From the NCBI GenBank assembly GCA_937864035.1, contig CALMIO010000002.1:307877-371876 (forward strand): a DNA stretch of 64,000 nt. The letters run 5' to 3'. Shown piece by piece: positions 8,407 to 17,504 of this stretch. Numbering within the stretch: position 1 is the stretch's first letter; every line of letters begins with the position of its first letter. The DNA is from an uncultured Pseudomonadota bacterium (lineage in GTDB: Bacteria; Bdellovibrionota_C; UBA2361; CALMIO01). The translations under genes and the position numbers were made by a program. The notes beneath the pieces were generated by a model. It did no database searches, was not told the origin of the DNA, and saw only the letters and a list, made by a program, of their open reading frames with translations.

Positions 8407-9315
8407 ATGGGAAATAGTTTGCTTTTAACCGCGTTTTTTTTTATTTCGACATTAACGACGCTTTATACAAGTAGCAAACTTGACATTATAACAAGACGTG
8501 AAGGGCGGGTCGATGACAACAAGGCTGAAGTTTTGTATTTGCCTAGCGGTCGCGCGCTCGAATTAATTAGCTTTGGATATGATCATGCCGTTGGTAATTA
8601 TCTTTGGTTTCATCTGATCAATTACTTCGGAAAACACTATAACCAAGATCAATACTATCCTTGGTTTAATCACATGTGTGATTTAATAACCCAGCTTAAT
8701 CGTTCGGCAAAATTTATTTACGAGTTTTGCGCCACTATGTTAAGTTGGGAGATTGGCTTACCAGAAGAAAGCGATAAAATAATCAATAGAGGCTTGGATG
8801 TTTATTCCAATTATTGGCGTTTTTACTATTTGCGCGGAATGAATGCAATGTTGTTTTTAGATGATCAAGAAAAAGCCAAAGATGATTTTATTTTAGCTTC
8901 TAAGCAACCATACGCTCCTAATTTTTTGGCGCGAATTGCGGCTAAAAAAATCGCTGAATTAGAAAATTTTCAGGTAGCGATCGGCTTTCTCTCTGAGATG
9001 ATTAATAACACAAACAACGAGCTAGAAAAAAAAGCACTTCAAGAAAAATTAAAACAACTTGTCTATGATCAAGGTTTTGTTGAGATCGAGAAGGCGCAAA
9101 AATTTTTTGAAAAAAGCTATGGACGTAAAGCAAATTCCATCCGAGAACTTCGAGACGCTGAACTTATCAAGGGATCTATTACCGACCCCTTTGGCGGCAC
9201 ATATTATATAGATAGTCAAACCTTTGAGGTTAAAAGCACTTCAAATTTACCTCGTTCTAAATTTTTGGCTACTGGTGGAATGATCGATAAAAAGCGGAGT
9301 AAATCTCGAAAATGA
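8407..9315 (+). CDS. Membrane-anchored TPR-like protein, pilus-associated (PilG position)
   Basis: A 302-residue protein with one N-terminal hydrophobic helix (about residues 4-20) and a mostly helical body that resembles tetratricopeptide repeats between residues 75 and 220. A short C-terminal region with a DPFGGTYY motif follows. It is the first gene of a run in which it overlaps the ABC ATPase gene by 4 bases (ATGA), with the permease next. In Myxococcus xanthus the pilin gene is likewise followed by pilG (unknown protein), pilH (ABC ATPase) and pilI (permease), which are needed for pilus assembly. This gene takes the pilG place, but I do not claim sequence homology to PilG. It may recruit or anchor the transporter. 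No strong ribosome binding site is visible. Confidence 0.65.
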   Translation: MGNSLLLTAFFFISTLTTLYTSSKLDIITRREGRVDDNKAEVLYLPSGRALELISFGYDHAVGNYLWFHLINYFGKHYNQDQYYPWFNHMCDLITQLNRSAKFIYEFCATMLSWEIGLPEESDKIINRGLDVYSNYWRFYYLRGMNAMLFLDDQEKAKDDFILASKQPYAPNFLARIAAKKIAELENFQVAIGFLSEMINNTNNELEKKALQEKLKQLVYDQGFVEIEKAQKFFEKSYGRKANSIRELRDAELIKGSITDPFGGTYYIDSQTFEVKSTSNLPRSKFLATGGMIDKKRSKSRK

Positions 9316-10241
9316 TAGATACCAAGCCTTTAAAAATAGAATATTTAACATATGTTTATAGAAGTGATTTTTTGCGGCTTAAAAGATGCGCGGTTAGTGA
9401 GCTTTCTTTAGAAGTTGAAAACGGAGAGATTTTTGGACTGCTTGGACCAAATGGAGCAGGTAAAACAACAACAATTAAAGGGGTATTAAATCTTATTCGA
9501 CCAACAAAAGGGCGAATAGAAATCTTTGGAAAAAACTCACGCTGGTCAGATGCTCGCCAAAAAGTTGGTTACCTTTCCGAACAACCATATTTTTATGATT
9601 ATTTGACGGTGCGGGAAATTTTAACAATGTATGGCACTTTAGTTGGACTCAGTGGTGCTAATCTCAAAAGCGAAGTTAAACGAACGCTTCGGCTTGTTCG
9701 GCTTGAAGACAGGATCGACTCTAAAATGCGTTCGCTTTCTAAAGGATTAACCCAGAGAGTGGCAATGGCTCAAGCGATTTTAAATCGTCCCTCTCTGGTT
9801 ATTTTGGATGAACCTTTTTCTGGTTTAGATCCGATAGGTCGTCGTGAGTTTCGAGAGCTAATTTTAAAGCTTCGCGATGATGGGGCATCAATAATAATTT
9901 CAACCCATGTTTTAAGTGATGTTGAATTACTCTGTGATTGCGCGGCTATTTTAGTTAAAGGTAAACTAAGAGGAATTTTTAATATAGGAGATCTGCCAAA
10001 AGGCGAAGCTCAAAGCTATGAATTAGTTGTGGTTGATCAGGTTAATCAAGCGATCCCTAAGGAATTTGAAGTTGCTGAAGAGCAAAAAAAACATCACCAA
10101 CTTTTGATCTTAAAATTTAAAGAGGAAGAGTCTGCGAGGTTGGCTTTGACAGCGGCGATTAATAAAAATTTATCGGTAGTTTCGTTTAATCCTATTACCC
10201 CAAGTTTTGAAGATCATTTTGTAAAAATAGTGAATCAATAA
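9312..10241 (+). CDS. ABC transporter ATP-binding protein (PilH-like)
   Basis: A 309-residue single ABC domain with all nucleotide-binding motifs: Walker A GLLGPNGAGKTTTIK (about residues 42-56), the LSKGLTQRVAMAQA signature, Walker B LVILDEPFSGLDP and a switch His in IISTHVLSD. A C-terminal extension of about 80 residues resembles the regulatory tails of ABC-2 exporters. The start codon overlaps the stop of the TPR gene, and the permease follows 8 bases after its stop, so the three form one unit. Neighbouring pilA makes a role in type IV pilus assembly or export likely, as for PilH of Myxococcus; the transported substrate is unknown there too. The ATPase identity is certain, the pilus role inferred. 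Confidence 0.92.
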   Translation: MIDTKPLKIEYLTYVYRSDFLRLKRCAVSELSLEVENGEIFGLLGPNGAGKTTTIKGVLNLIRPTKGRIEIFGKNSRWSDARQKVGYLSEQPYFYDYLTVREILTMYGTLVGLSGANLKSEVKRTLRLVRLEDRIDSKMRSLSKGLTQRVAMAQAILNRPSLVILDEPFSGLDPIGRREFRELILKLRDDGASIIISTHVLSDVELLCDCAAILVKGKLRGIFNIGDLPKGEAQSYELVVVDQVNQAIPKEFEVAEEQKKHHQLLILKFKEEESARLALTAAINKNLSVVSFNPITPSFEDHFVKIVNQ

Positions 10242-10249
10242 ATCGTTTT

Positions 10250-11047
10250 ATGATGAAAGCGAATTTTTTACAACCGATATTAGCGTTGGCGCTGAATACT
10301 TATCGCGAATCGGTTCGCAGTAAAATCCTCTATTTAGCAATATTTTTCTGTTTTTTTTTGATAGTAGTTTCCTCTTTATTTGCCAAGGTTAGTGTTGGTG
10401 ATGCCGCTCAAACGGTAAAAGATTTTGGTCTTGCGAGTTGTTCGATTTTTGCGGTTGCTTTTGCCGTGATTTCTGGGGCGATGCTTTTAAACAAAGAGCT
10501 ACTTCGTAAAACTATATACAACATTCTTTCTAAGCCGGTTATGCGTTGGCAATTTGTCTTTGGTAAATATTTAGGAATGTTGTTGACGGTAGGGCTTTTG
10601 ATTTTATTAATGACAGCGGGCTTATACCTTTATCTTTATTTGGTGTTTGCTCAGCTTGATCCCTTGATTTGGTATGGAAGTTTTTTTATTTTTTTAGAGT
10701 TGGTTATACTTTGTGCTGTTGCAATGTTTTTTTCAGCGCTAGTTGTTACCCCCGTGCTTAGCGGTATTTTTACTTTTAGTATTTTTATAGCGGGACGATC
10801 AGTCTCATATCTAACTCAATACTTTTCGCAACAAAATTTGAATGAGCCGCTAGAAGCGGTAATTCAGATGCTATATTGGACGCTTCCCCGGCTTGATAAT
10901 TTAAATTTAATCAATGCGGTAGTGTTTGAAAATTTTGAAATTTTATCATTTGATCGTTTCTTCTTCTCTTGCTTATATGCGATCAGTTATGCTTTGGTAA
11001 TGTTGATGCTTGCGGCTTATTTTTTTAAAAAAAGAGAATTTAATTGA
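10250..11047 (+). CDS. ABC-2 type transporter permease (PilI-like)
   Basis: A 265-residue membrane protein with six hydrophobic helices, the standard size of an ABC-2 permease. The N-terminal LALNTYRESVRSK segment is the amphipathic elbow helix typical of this family (compare the NosY and GldF type). It starts 8 bases after the ATPase gene and forms its membrane partner; the complex would be a dimer of each. The downstream thioesterase gene starts only 3 bases after the stop, so it may be read from the same transcript. The substrate is not predictable from sequence. By position after pilA it corresponds to PilI of Myxococcus. Confidence 0.85.
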   Translation: MMKANFLQPILALALNTYRESVRSKILYLAIFFCFFLIVVSSLFAKVSVGDAAQTVKDFGLASCSIFAVAFAVISGAMLLNKELLRKTIYNILSKPVMRWQFVFGKYLGMLLTVGLLILLMTAGLYLYLYLVFAQLDPLIWYGSFFIFLELVILCAVAMFFSALVVTPVLSGIFTFSIFIAGRSVSYLTQYFSQQNLNEPLEAVIQMLYWTLPRLDNLNLINAVVFENFEILSFDRFFFSCLYAISYALVMLMLAAYFFKKREFN

Positions 11048-11050
11048 TTA

Positions 11051-11437
11051 ATGTCCTTTTCTGATCGCTTTCTCGCAATTAGATCCGTTATGATGCCGAG
11101 GGACACTAACCATCTTGGTAGCATCTTCGGCGGACATATCTTAAGTTTAATTGACATGGCTGCTGGGCAACATGCGCGCGGCGTTTCTCCCAAAAAGTAC
11201 GTCACTAAAGTGATGCGCGAGGTCGAGTTTATAGCTCCGATTTTTGTTGGTGATTCTGTTAGTTTTTACACCTCAACGGTGCGGATTGGTAAAACATCGA
11301 TTACAATTAAGGTTGATGTTGAAGCCTTGCGAGGCGTTAATCATATTGAGACAATTAAAGTTACTTCTGCCGAAGTTATAATGGTTGCCGTCAATAGCAA
11401 GGGAAAGCCAATAAAAATTATCTCTCAGAAAAAATAG
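11051..11437 (+). CDS. Acyl-CoA thioesterase, hotdog fold (YciA-like)
   Basis: A 128-residue single hotdog domain. The segment MMPRDTNHLGSIFGGHILSLIDMAAG carries the conserved Asn and the FGG-h-LxxxD motif (catalytic Asp in LIDMA) of YciA/BACH-type acyl-CoA hydrolases. A second typical block, VEFIAPIFVGDSVSFYT, follows. These enzymes hydrolyse acyl-CoA esters in the cytosol and work as multimers. The gene begins 3 bases after the permease stop, so it is probably co-transcribed with the ABC genes, although no functional link is obvious. A 323-base non-coding stretch follows. Family assignment is firm; chain-length preference is unknown. Confidence 0.88.
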   Translation: MSFSDRFLAIRSVMMPRDTNHLGSIFGGHILSLIDMAAGQHARGVSPKKYVTKVMREVEFIAPIFVGDSVSFYTSTVRIGKTSITIKVDVEALRGVNHIETIKVTSAEVIMVAVNSKGKPIKIISQKK

Positions 11438-11760
11438 GCACACCTAAGTTTTTATAGGGATATAGTGGAATCGTTTGTTATTGCGCTATTGATTACTTGA
11501 CTCGCTTCATAGGTTTGCTAATTTATCTTCGAAAGATGTAGTATTTAATCTGTTAATATATAAAAAACAGCAGAGAGGTTTTTCGTCTTAAGAGATCGAA
11601 GATCGCTCAATGGAAATCTTCAGCTTATTAAGATCGCTTGTCACCAATTACACTAAACAAGGTATTTGATATTAGAATATGGGCTTGGTTATAGTTATAT
11701 TTTAATTTTTTATTAAAAAAGCAAGAGAGTTTTTAAAGTTGTTGTAATATACGCAAGTTT
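11438..11760 (+). other. Intergenic region upstream of secA
   Basis: No gene is visible. The stretch contains a promoter-like pair (11666-11695) and a 9-base direct repeat AAGATCGCT at 11599-11607 and 11630-11638, 31 bases apart (about three helical turns), of unknown meaning. No clear ribosome binding site precedes the secA ATG. Confidence 0.6.
11666..11695 (+). promoter_or_regulatory. Putative sigma-70 promoter of secA
   Basis: TTGATA (11666-11671) and TATAGT (11690-11695), each five of six to consensus, are separated by 18 bases. Transcription would begin near 11702, giving a leader of about 58 bases. This is a pattern match only. Confidence 0.45.
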
Positions 11761-14487
11761 ATGTTTGGTTTTATTGCTAAAAAGATCTTTGGAACACACA
11801 ACGAGAGGTTTCTTAGATCCCTTACTCCCCTTGTTGCTGAAATTAACCTTTTGGAGAAAGATCTAGAAGCCCTGTCAAATGATCAAATTCGATCAAAAAC
11901 TTCGAGTTTAAAAGAGCGAGTTTCTAAGGGAGAAAGCCTAGATAATTTAATACCAGAAGCTTTTGCGCTTGTCAGAGAAGCGTCTAAACGCACCTTAGGA
12001 ATACGGCATTTTGACGTTCAATTGCTTGGTGGCATGGTGTTGCACAGAGGCAAGATTGCCGAAATGAAAACTGGAGAGGGAAAAACATTAGTAGCAACTT
12101 TACCGGCTTATCTCAATGCCCTTGCCGGCAATGGAGTTCATATTGTAACTGTCAATGATTATTTGGCAAAACGCGATGCCGAGTGGATGGGGCAGCTATA
12201 TAAATTTTTAGGTTTAACCGTTGGTGTTGTGCACTCTGGTATGCGAGACGACGATAAGCGAGCTGCTTATCAGGCGGACATAACATATGGACAGAATAAT
12301 GAGTTTGGCTTTGATTATCTTCGCGATAATATGAAATTTTCTTTGTCCGAGCTTTATCAGCGAGGACATTATTTTGGAATCGTGGATGAAGTAGATTCGA
12401 TCTTGATTGATGAAGCGCGCACGCCATTGATTATTAGTGGTCCAGCAGAAGAGTCAACCGACAAATACTATGCTATTAATAATATTATTCCCAAACTTAA
12501 AAAAGAGGAGCACTATGAGATCGATTTAAAGTCAAAACATCCTCATTTAAATGAAGCTGGAATAGCTTTGGTTGAATCTTTGCTTAAAATAGAAAATTTG
12601 TACGATCCGGCAAATATAGAGGTTTTACACCATGTTAATCAAGGACTTAAGGCGCATACAACTATGGAGCGTGATGTTGATTATGTTGTTAAGGATGGGC
12701 AAATTATAATAGTTGATGAATTTACTGGTAGACTTATGCCGGGGCGCCGCTGGTCAAATGGCTTGCATCAAGCAATCGAAGCCAAAGAAGGTTTAAAGGT
12801 GCAACGTGAAAATCGCACCTTGGCCTCAATTACCTTTCAAAATTACTTCAGAATGTATAAAAAGCTTTCTGGAATGACGGGATCAGCGGACACCGAAGCA
12901 GCTGAATTTAAATCAATTTACGGCTTAGATGTTATTGTGGTGCCGCCCAATCGACCGATGATACGAGAAGATTTGAGCGACTCCATCTATCGAACAAGGG
13001 TTGAAAAATATAACGCTGTTGTCGAAGAGATTGAGCAGGCACGGAAAAAAGGACAACCAACTTTAGTTGGAACTATTAGTATAGATCAAAGTGAAAAACT
13101 CTCTTCGCTTTTAAAAACAAAGGGAGTTGAGCACAATGTGTTAAACGCAAAACATCATGAAAAAGAAGCAGAAATAATCGCTCAAGCTGGGCGTTTTGGG
13201 GCGGTAACGATTTCCACCAATATGGCCGGTCGTGGAACAGATATTTTGCTTGGCGGAAACCCGGAGTTTTTGGCTCAGCGAGACGCGAATACAAAAAACA
13301 GAGAAGATAGCAAATATCAAGAAGCTCTTAAAAAATATCAGGAGATATGTAGCGCGGAAAAAGAGAAGGTAATTGCTAGTGGCGGTTTGTATGTGATTGG
13401 AACAGAACGCCACGAATCTCGCCGAATTGACAATCAGCTTCGTGGTCGTTCGGGAAGACAGGGAGATCCGGGGCGTTCTCGTTTTTACATCTCCTTTGAA
13501 GACGATCTAATGGTGCGTTTTGGCATTGATCGCTATAAAAATATGATGACTAAGATGGGATGGGAAGAAGGCGCGGCATTAGATGGCAAACTGATTAGCA
13601 AGACAATAGAAACTGCTCAAAAGCGGGTTGAGGGTTTTCACTATGAAAGTCGCAAACACGTTACTGAGTACGATGACGTGATGAATAAGCAAAGACAAGT
13701 CGTCTATAATTTGCGCAACAGGATTTTGCGGGGAGATGGAGTCAAAGAGGAGATTTTAAATGGTTTAGATGATCTGCTAGAAGCTCTTGTTTTGCAGGAG
13801 TGTCCCGAAGACAAAAAACCAATTGAGTGGAATCTGAAAAAGGTTGCCGAGCGTTATAAATTTCTCTTTAATTCAGAGTGGCTTTTTACTGAGGGCAAAT
13901 TCGATTCTCAGCAAGTGGTTTTTGATCATTTAAGACAAGCCGCGAGAGTTCGTTATGCTGAGCAGGAAAAATTGATCTCCGAAAAACTTCACGAGATAAA
14001 AAGAATTAACGAAGATCAAACTAGCGGTGTTACAATTAGAATTTCTAGAACAAGCGAAGATCTTTTTGAATTTAGCGCGATTGAGACCGAGACTCTCCTT
14101 GAAATGTTAGATTATTTTTGGAATATTCATATTCAAGATATGGATGAATTGCGCGAGGGAATAGGTTTAAGGGGCTACGGACAGAAAAATCCCTTACATG
14201 AATTTCAAAAAGAGGGGTTTGTTTTATTTCAAGGAATGCTTGAGCGTTTTAAAGAGACCGTTGTGCGAAAGTTGTTTTACTACGAAATTCCTTCGGCAAC
14301 CGAATTATTATCTCATATTCAAGCTGAACAGCGCCGCCGGGCCGAGATGCAAAAAAAGATTACCGCCTCTCATCCAACCGAAAATCAATCAGTTGGTTTT
14401 TCGGACGGGCATCAACCTAAGGATCCGGAAGAACAAAGAAGAAAATTGGCTGAGCAGAGAAAAATACGCCGCGCTCAAAATCGCTAA
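11761..14487 (+). CDS. secA: Preprotein translocase ATPase SecA
   Basis: A 908-residue SecA, the motor that drives unfolded proteins through SecYEG. Walker A MKTGEGKT is at residues 102-109 and the DEAD-like DEVDSILIDEARTPLI block at about 208-224. Later come SGMTGSADTEA, ISTNMAGRGTDI and ERHESRRIDNQLRGRSGRQGDPG, all diagnostic. The C-terminus ends in a basic stretch (RRKLAEQRKIRRAQNR) and lacks the usual Cys-x-Cys...Cys-His/Cys zinc tail that binds SecB and lipid. A SecB-independent targeting mode is therefore likely. The gene ends 9 bases from the convergent GH3-type gene. It is preceded by a possible promoter but by no visible Shine-Dalgarno sequence. Confidence 0.98.
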   Translation: MFGFIAKKIFGTHNERFLRSLTPLVAEINLLEKDLEALSNDQIRSKTSSLKERVSKGESLDNLIPEAFALVREASKRTLGIRHFDVQLLGGMVLHRGKIAEMKTGEGKTLVATLPAYLNALAGNGVHIVTVNDYLAKRDAEWMGQLYKFLGLTVGVVHSGMRDDDKRAAYQADITYGQNNEFGFDYLRDNMKFSLSELYQRGHYFGIVDEVDSILIDEARTPLIISGPAEESTDKYYAINNIIPKLKKEEHYEIDLKSKHPHLNEAGIALVESLLKIENLYDPANIEVLHHVNQGLKAHTTMERDVDYVVKDGQIIIVDEFTGRLMPGRRWSNGLHQAIEAKEGLKVQRENRTLASITFQNYFRMYKKLSGMTGSADTEAAEFKSIYGLDVIVVPPNRPMIREDLSDSIYRTRVEKYNAVVEEIEQARKKGQPTLVGTISIDQSEKLSSLLKTKGVEHNVLNAKHHEKEAEIIAQAGRFGAVTISTNMAGRGTDILLGGNPEFLAQRDANTKNREDSKYQEALKKYQEICSAEKEKVIASGGLYVIGTERHESRRIDNQLRGRSGRQGDPGRSRFYISFEDDLMVRFGIDRYKNMMTKMGWEEGAALDGKLISKTIETAQKRVEGFHYESRKHVTEYDDVMNKQRQVVYNLRNRILRGDGVKEEILNGLDDLLEALVLQECPEDKKPIEWNLKKVAERYKFLFNSEWLFTEGKFDSQQVVFDHLRQAARVRYAEQEKLISEKLHEIKRINEDQTSGVTIRISRTSEDLFEFSAIETETLLEMLDYFWNIHIQDMDELREGIGLRGYGQKNPLHEFQKEGFVLFQGMLERFKETVVRKLFYYEIPSATELLSHIQAEQRRRAEMQKKITASHPTENQSVGFSDGHQPKDPEEQRRKLAEQRKIRRAQNR

Positions 14488-14496
14488 AAAAGCTTT

Positions 14497-16026
14497 TTAG
14501 TTTTTATTGATTGTAGCCGACTCCAACGATCGCCAGAGCTCTTGATCAAGAATTACTCGCGGCACCTTGTTTTGTCCACCAAGTTTACCCCGATTTTTCA
14601 TCCAAGTGTTAAAACTTCCGCTTGCAGTTATTTTTACTACAGGAGCTTTTAATCCAAATCCATTAGCATAATGGGCTTCGTAGTCCTCGTTTAGCGTGCA
14701 GAGCTTTTTTAATAACTCAGATTCGAAAGCGACGATCTCTTCTTTTGAGGGAAGCGAATCTCTAAACTCGACAATAAATAGGTGTCCGCCTTTTTCTCCC
14801 TCTTTAGCAGGATAAACTGGGGTAACGCTAAATTCGGCTACTTCCTTGTTTATAGCGTCAGCCGCTAGAGAGATGGCCTTTTCAATTTCATCACCAGTAA
14901 GATGTTCTCCAAAAGCCGATAAATAATACGAGGTTCGCCCAGTAATTAGCAGGCGTGGAGGATTAAGATCGATAAATTTTACCGTATCTCCCAATATATA
15001 TGACCACAAGCCGGCGCAAGTTGTTAGAATCACGGCGTAGTTTATCTCTTTTTGAATGTTTCCAAGCCAGTGTCTGGTGGGATTTGATTTTTCTAGCTCT
15101 TCTAACGGAACAAATTCAAAAAATATGCCATGATCTAGAATAAGACGGAGTCCCTCACCGGGACCGCGATCGGCTATTGCTATAAAACCTTCGCTCGCTG
15201 GATAAACCTCTCTAAGTTCGGCGTTTGAGCCCTCTAATAAAGAGTGAAATGTTTTTTGGTAGTTTGCAAAGTTTACACCACCATGGACTAAAAGTTCTAA
15301 ATTTGGATAACAGTTTGCTAGTTTTGGCGAAGCTTTTTTAAATTCAAAAACTTTTTTAAAAAAAATTAACAACCAGGAAGGTACGCCAGAGATCATGCGA
15401 ATATCTTCTTGAAGAGATCCGGAAGCTAATTTTTCTATCTTTTCTTCCCAATTTTTAAGAAGCGCCAGCTCTGCTGGCGGGTAATACCTAAGGCGTGCCC
15501 ACCATGGAAGATTTTTAACTGCAATACCGCTTAAATCTCCGGACACGATCCCCTCGGCTTCAACGGCCAAATCGGTACTGCCGCCTAGAAAAAATGATTT
15601 GCCACCAAAAATTTGGCTTTGTGGTTTGTTGTTAAGATGGTGAGTTAAAAGGTCTAAGCCGGCTTGTTTGTTTGAATCAAGCATTTCTCTAGAAATTGGT
15701 ATGTATTTAGTGCGCCCACTTGAGGTGCCAGAGCTTACAGCGAAGTACTTGATAGGGGTTGGCCAGCTAATGCCAGAGATGCGCGGAAAAGAACTTTGCC
15801 AAAAATCTCTCCAAAAATCTTCGTAGCGTCGCAGAGGAACGACCGATTGATACTCTTTTATTGTGCTAATTTTTTTAAAATCGTGCAATTTGCCAAACTC
15901 AGTTTGGCTTGCGATAGACAGAAGTTTTTTGAGCTGACATTCTTGAACAAGCGCTGGATCTTGAGAGTTGATTTTTTTTGTTCTTTGCCAAGTATAAGTT
16001 TTTAAAAGAGGAGTTAAATTAAACAT
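14497..16026 (-). CDS. GH3-family acyl-adenylating enzyme
   Basis: A 509-residue protein with the order of motifs seen in the GH3 family of the ANL superfamily: the phosphate-binding loop AVSSGTSSGRTKYIP (about residues 96-110), the aromatic YPASEGFIA block near residue 265, and TTCAGLWSYILGDTVKFI near 340. Plant GH3 enzymes adenylate a carboxylate and couple it to an amino acid; bacterial members are widespread but mostly uncharacterised. ATP-dependent activation of a carboxylic acid is therefore likely, but the acid and acceptor are unknown. It is a single gene between secA (convergent) and hisS (divergent), so neighbours give no clue. Length matches the family and no key block is missing. 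Confidence 0.85.
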   Translation of the reverse strand: MFNLTPLLKTYTWQRTKKINSQDPALVQECQLKKLLSIASQTEFGKLHDFKKISTIKEYQSVVPLRRYEDFWRDFWQSSFPRISGISWPTPIKYFAVSSGTSSGRTKYIPISREMLDSNKQAGLDLLTHHLNNKPQSQIFGGKSFFLGGSTDLAVEAEGIVSGDLSGIAVKNLPWWARLRYYPPAELALLKNWEEKIEKLASGSLQEDIRMISGVPSWLLIFFKKVFEFKKASPKLANCYPNLELLVHGGVNFANYQKTFHSLLEGSNAELREVYPASEGFIAIADRGPGEGLRLILDHGIFFEFVPLEELEKSNPTRHWLGNIQKEINYAVILTTCAGLWSYILGDTVKFIDLNPPRLLITGRTSYYLSAFGEHLTGDEIEKAISLAADAINKEVAEFSVTPVYPAKEGEKGGHLFIVEFRDSLPSKEEIVAFESELLKKLCTLNEDYEAHYANGFGLKAPVVKITASGSFNTWMKNRGKLGGQNKVPRVILDQELWRSLESATINKN

Positions 16027-16061
16027 TTAATGTTCAGCTATTCAATTTTTTATAGTTAGAT

Positions 16062-16067
16062 TATAAT
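16062..16067 (+). promoter_or_regulatory. Putative -10 box of hisS
   Basis: A perfect TATAAT lies 24 bases before the hisS ATG in an AT-rich divergent region. The best -35 match at 17 bases (TATTCA, 16039-16044) is poor, so the promoter is only tentative. Confidence 0.35.
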
Positions 16068-16091
16068 AAAAGCACAGTAATAGTTAAATAA

Positions 16092-17417
16092 ATGGTAAAA
16101 ATTCATAAAATATCGGGTTTTCCCGAACTTCTACCCAATGAAAAATTGATGGAAGATCGGATAATTTCTAGCATTAAAAGCATCTTTGAATTATACGGCT
16201 TTTCTCCGATTGAAACTAGAGCTGTTGAACCTATTTCTTATCTTAGCGGGCATGGCGATGACAAAGAGATCTTTGCTATAAGAAGAGCAACCGACGACAG
16301 TAGTTCTTCTACTGAGGAGCAGTTGGGGTTACACTTTGATCTGACCCTGCCTTTTGCTCGGTATGTTGCCGAAAATTTTTCAAAGATAAAATTTCCCTTT
16401 AAAAGATATCAACTGCAGAAAGTTTGGCGCGGAGAACGCCCCCAACGAGGACGTTTCCGAGAGTTTTATCAATTTGATTTAGATGTAATCGGCGCCGGAG
16501 AGCTTCCGCTTGCCGCTGAGGCCGAGATCTTGACCGTTTTTGCTGAGGTTTTCGCTAAATTTAATATTGGGAAAATAAAAATTTCGGTGAGTAATCGTAA
16601 AATTTTGTATGGCGCCTTAGAAGCTAGCAATATTCCTTTGTCTCAGTTTCCCAAAGTTTTTACGGTTGTCGATAAGATTCATAAGATTGGACATGCTAAA
16701 GTTGCAAGCGAACTTTCTTTTTTGTCACAAAAAACGGTTGATTTAATTTTAGAATTGGCGCAGATCAATTGCGCACCCGCCGAACTAAAAAATGTTATCA
16801 GCAAATATCAACTGATGGCGGAAAATCTCGAGCGCGGCGTTGAAGAGCTTGATTTGGTTTTCAGTTTAATTCCGATCAATCTAGTCGAGCTATTTAAGGT
16901 TGATTTCAGCATGGTTAGGGGGCTTGCTTATTATACTGGCACTGTATTTGAGACTTTTGTTGAGAATCACGAAGAATTTGGATCAATAGCTTCTGGAGGC
17001 AGATACGAGGATCTCGCTTCTCGCTTTATTGATCAAAAACTGCCCGGTTGCGGAGGTAGTATTGGCTTGACAAGGCTTGTTAGCTTGATACTCGAAAACA
17101 ACCTTATCGATGTTTCTCGTGTTTCAGTAACGGATGTGGTTGTGACGGTTGAATCAGAGGAGCGTCGCCAGCTGGCAAATCTTGTGGCGGCAATTTTGAG
17201 AGAAAACGGATTAAACGTTGAGGTTTATTTGAAACCAATCAAACTTGGCAAGCAGATAGAATATGCTGAAGCTAAATCGGCTAATTGGGTGTTTTTTTTG
17301 CCGATTACAAAAGATTCAAAGATAGGGATTAAAGATTTAAAAACCAAAGAACAACAGGAAATTGCTTTTGATTCTTTGCCGAAGTGGGCTCGACAAATGC
17401 AAAATCTACCAAAATAA
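16092..17417 (+). CDS. hisS: Histidyl-tRNA synthetase
   Basis: A 441-residue class II synthetase that charges tRNA-His. Visible are LHFDLTLPFARYVAEN with the ATP/His contacts, motif 2 RYQLQKVWRGERPQRGRFREFYQFDLDVIG, the His-specific LAYYTGTVFE block with the SIASGGRYEDLA loop, and motif 3 GGSIGLTRLVSLI. A C-terminal anticodon-binding domain of about 95 residues (starting near VSVTDVVVTVESE) completes the protein. The N-terminal GFPELLPNE matches the usual start region. The motif-1 side carries an insertion with several serines (DDSSSSTEEQ), a mild peculiarity. It stands alone with divergent and downstream spacing on both sides. The ATG has no evident ribosome binding site. Confidence 0.93.
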   Translation: MVKIHKISGFPELLPNEKLMEDRIISSIKSIFELYGFSPIETRAVEPISYLSGHGDDKEIFAIRRATDDSSSSTEEQLGLHFDLTLPFARYVAENFSKIKFPFKRYQLQKVWRGERPQRGRFREFYQFDLDVIGAGELPLAAEAEILTVFAEVFAKFNIGKIKISVSNRKILYGALEASNIPLSQFPKVFTVVDKIHKIGHAKVASELSFLSQKTVDLILELAQINCAPAELKNVISKYQLMAENLERGVEELDLVFSLIPINLVELFKVDFSMVRGLAYYTGTVFETFVENHEEFGSIASGGRYEDLASRFIDQKLPGCGGSIGLTRLVSLILENNLIDVSRVSVTDVVVTVESEERRQLANLVAAILRENGLNVEVYLKPIKLGKQIEYAEAKSANWVFFLPITKDSKIGIKDLKTKEQQEIAFDSLPKWARQMQNLPK

Positions 17418-17504
17418 AAGATTTTGAAAATAGTCAGTTTTGTCTTTAAGAGTAACTCTAATTGTTTTTTTCTATTGTAAGCTATTTGTTTAAACTTAAA
17501 TGCG

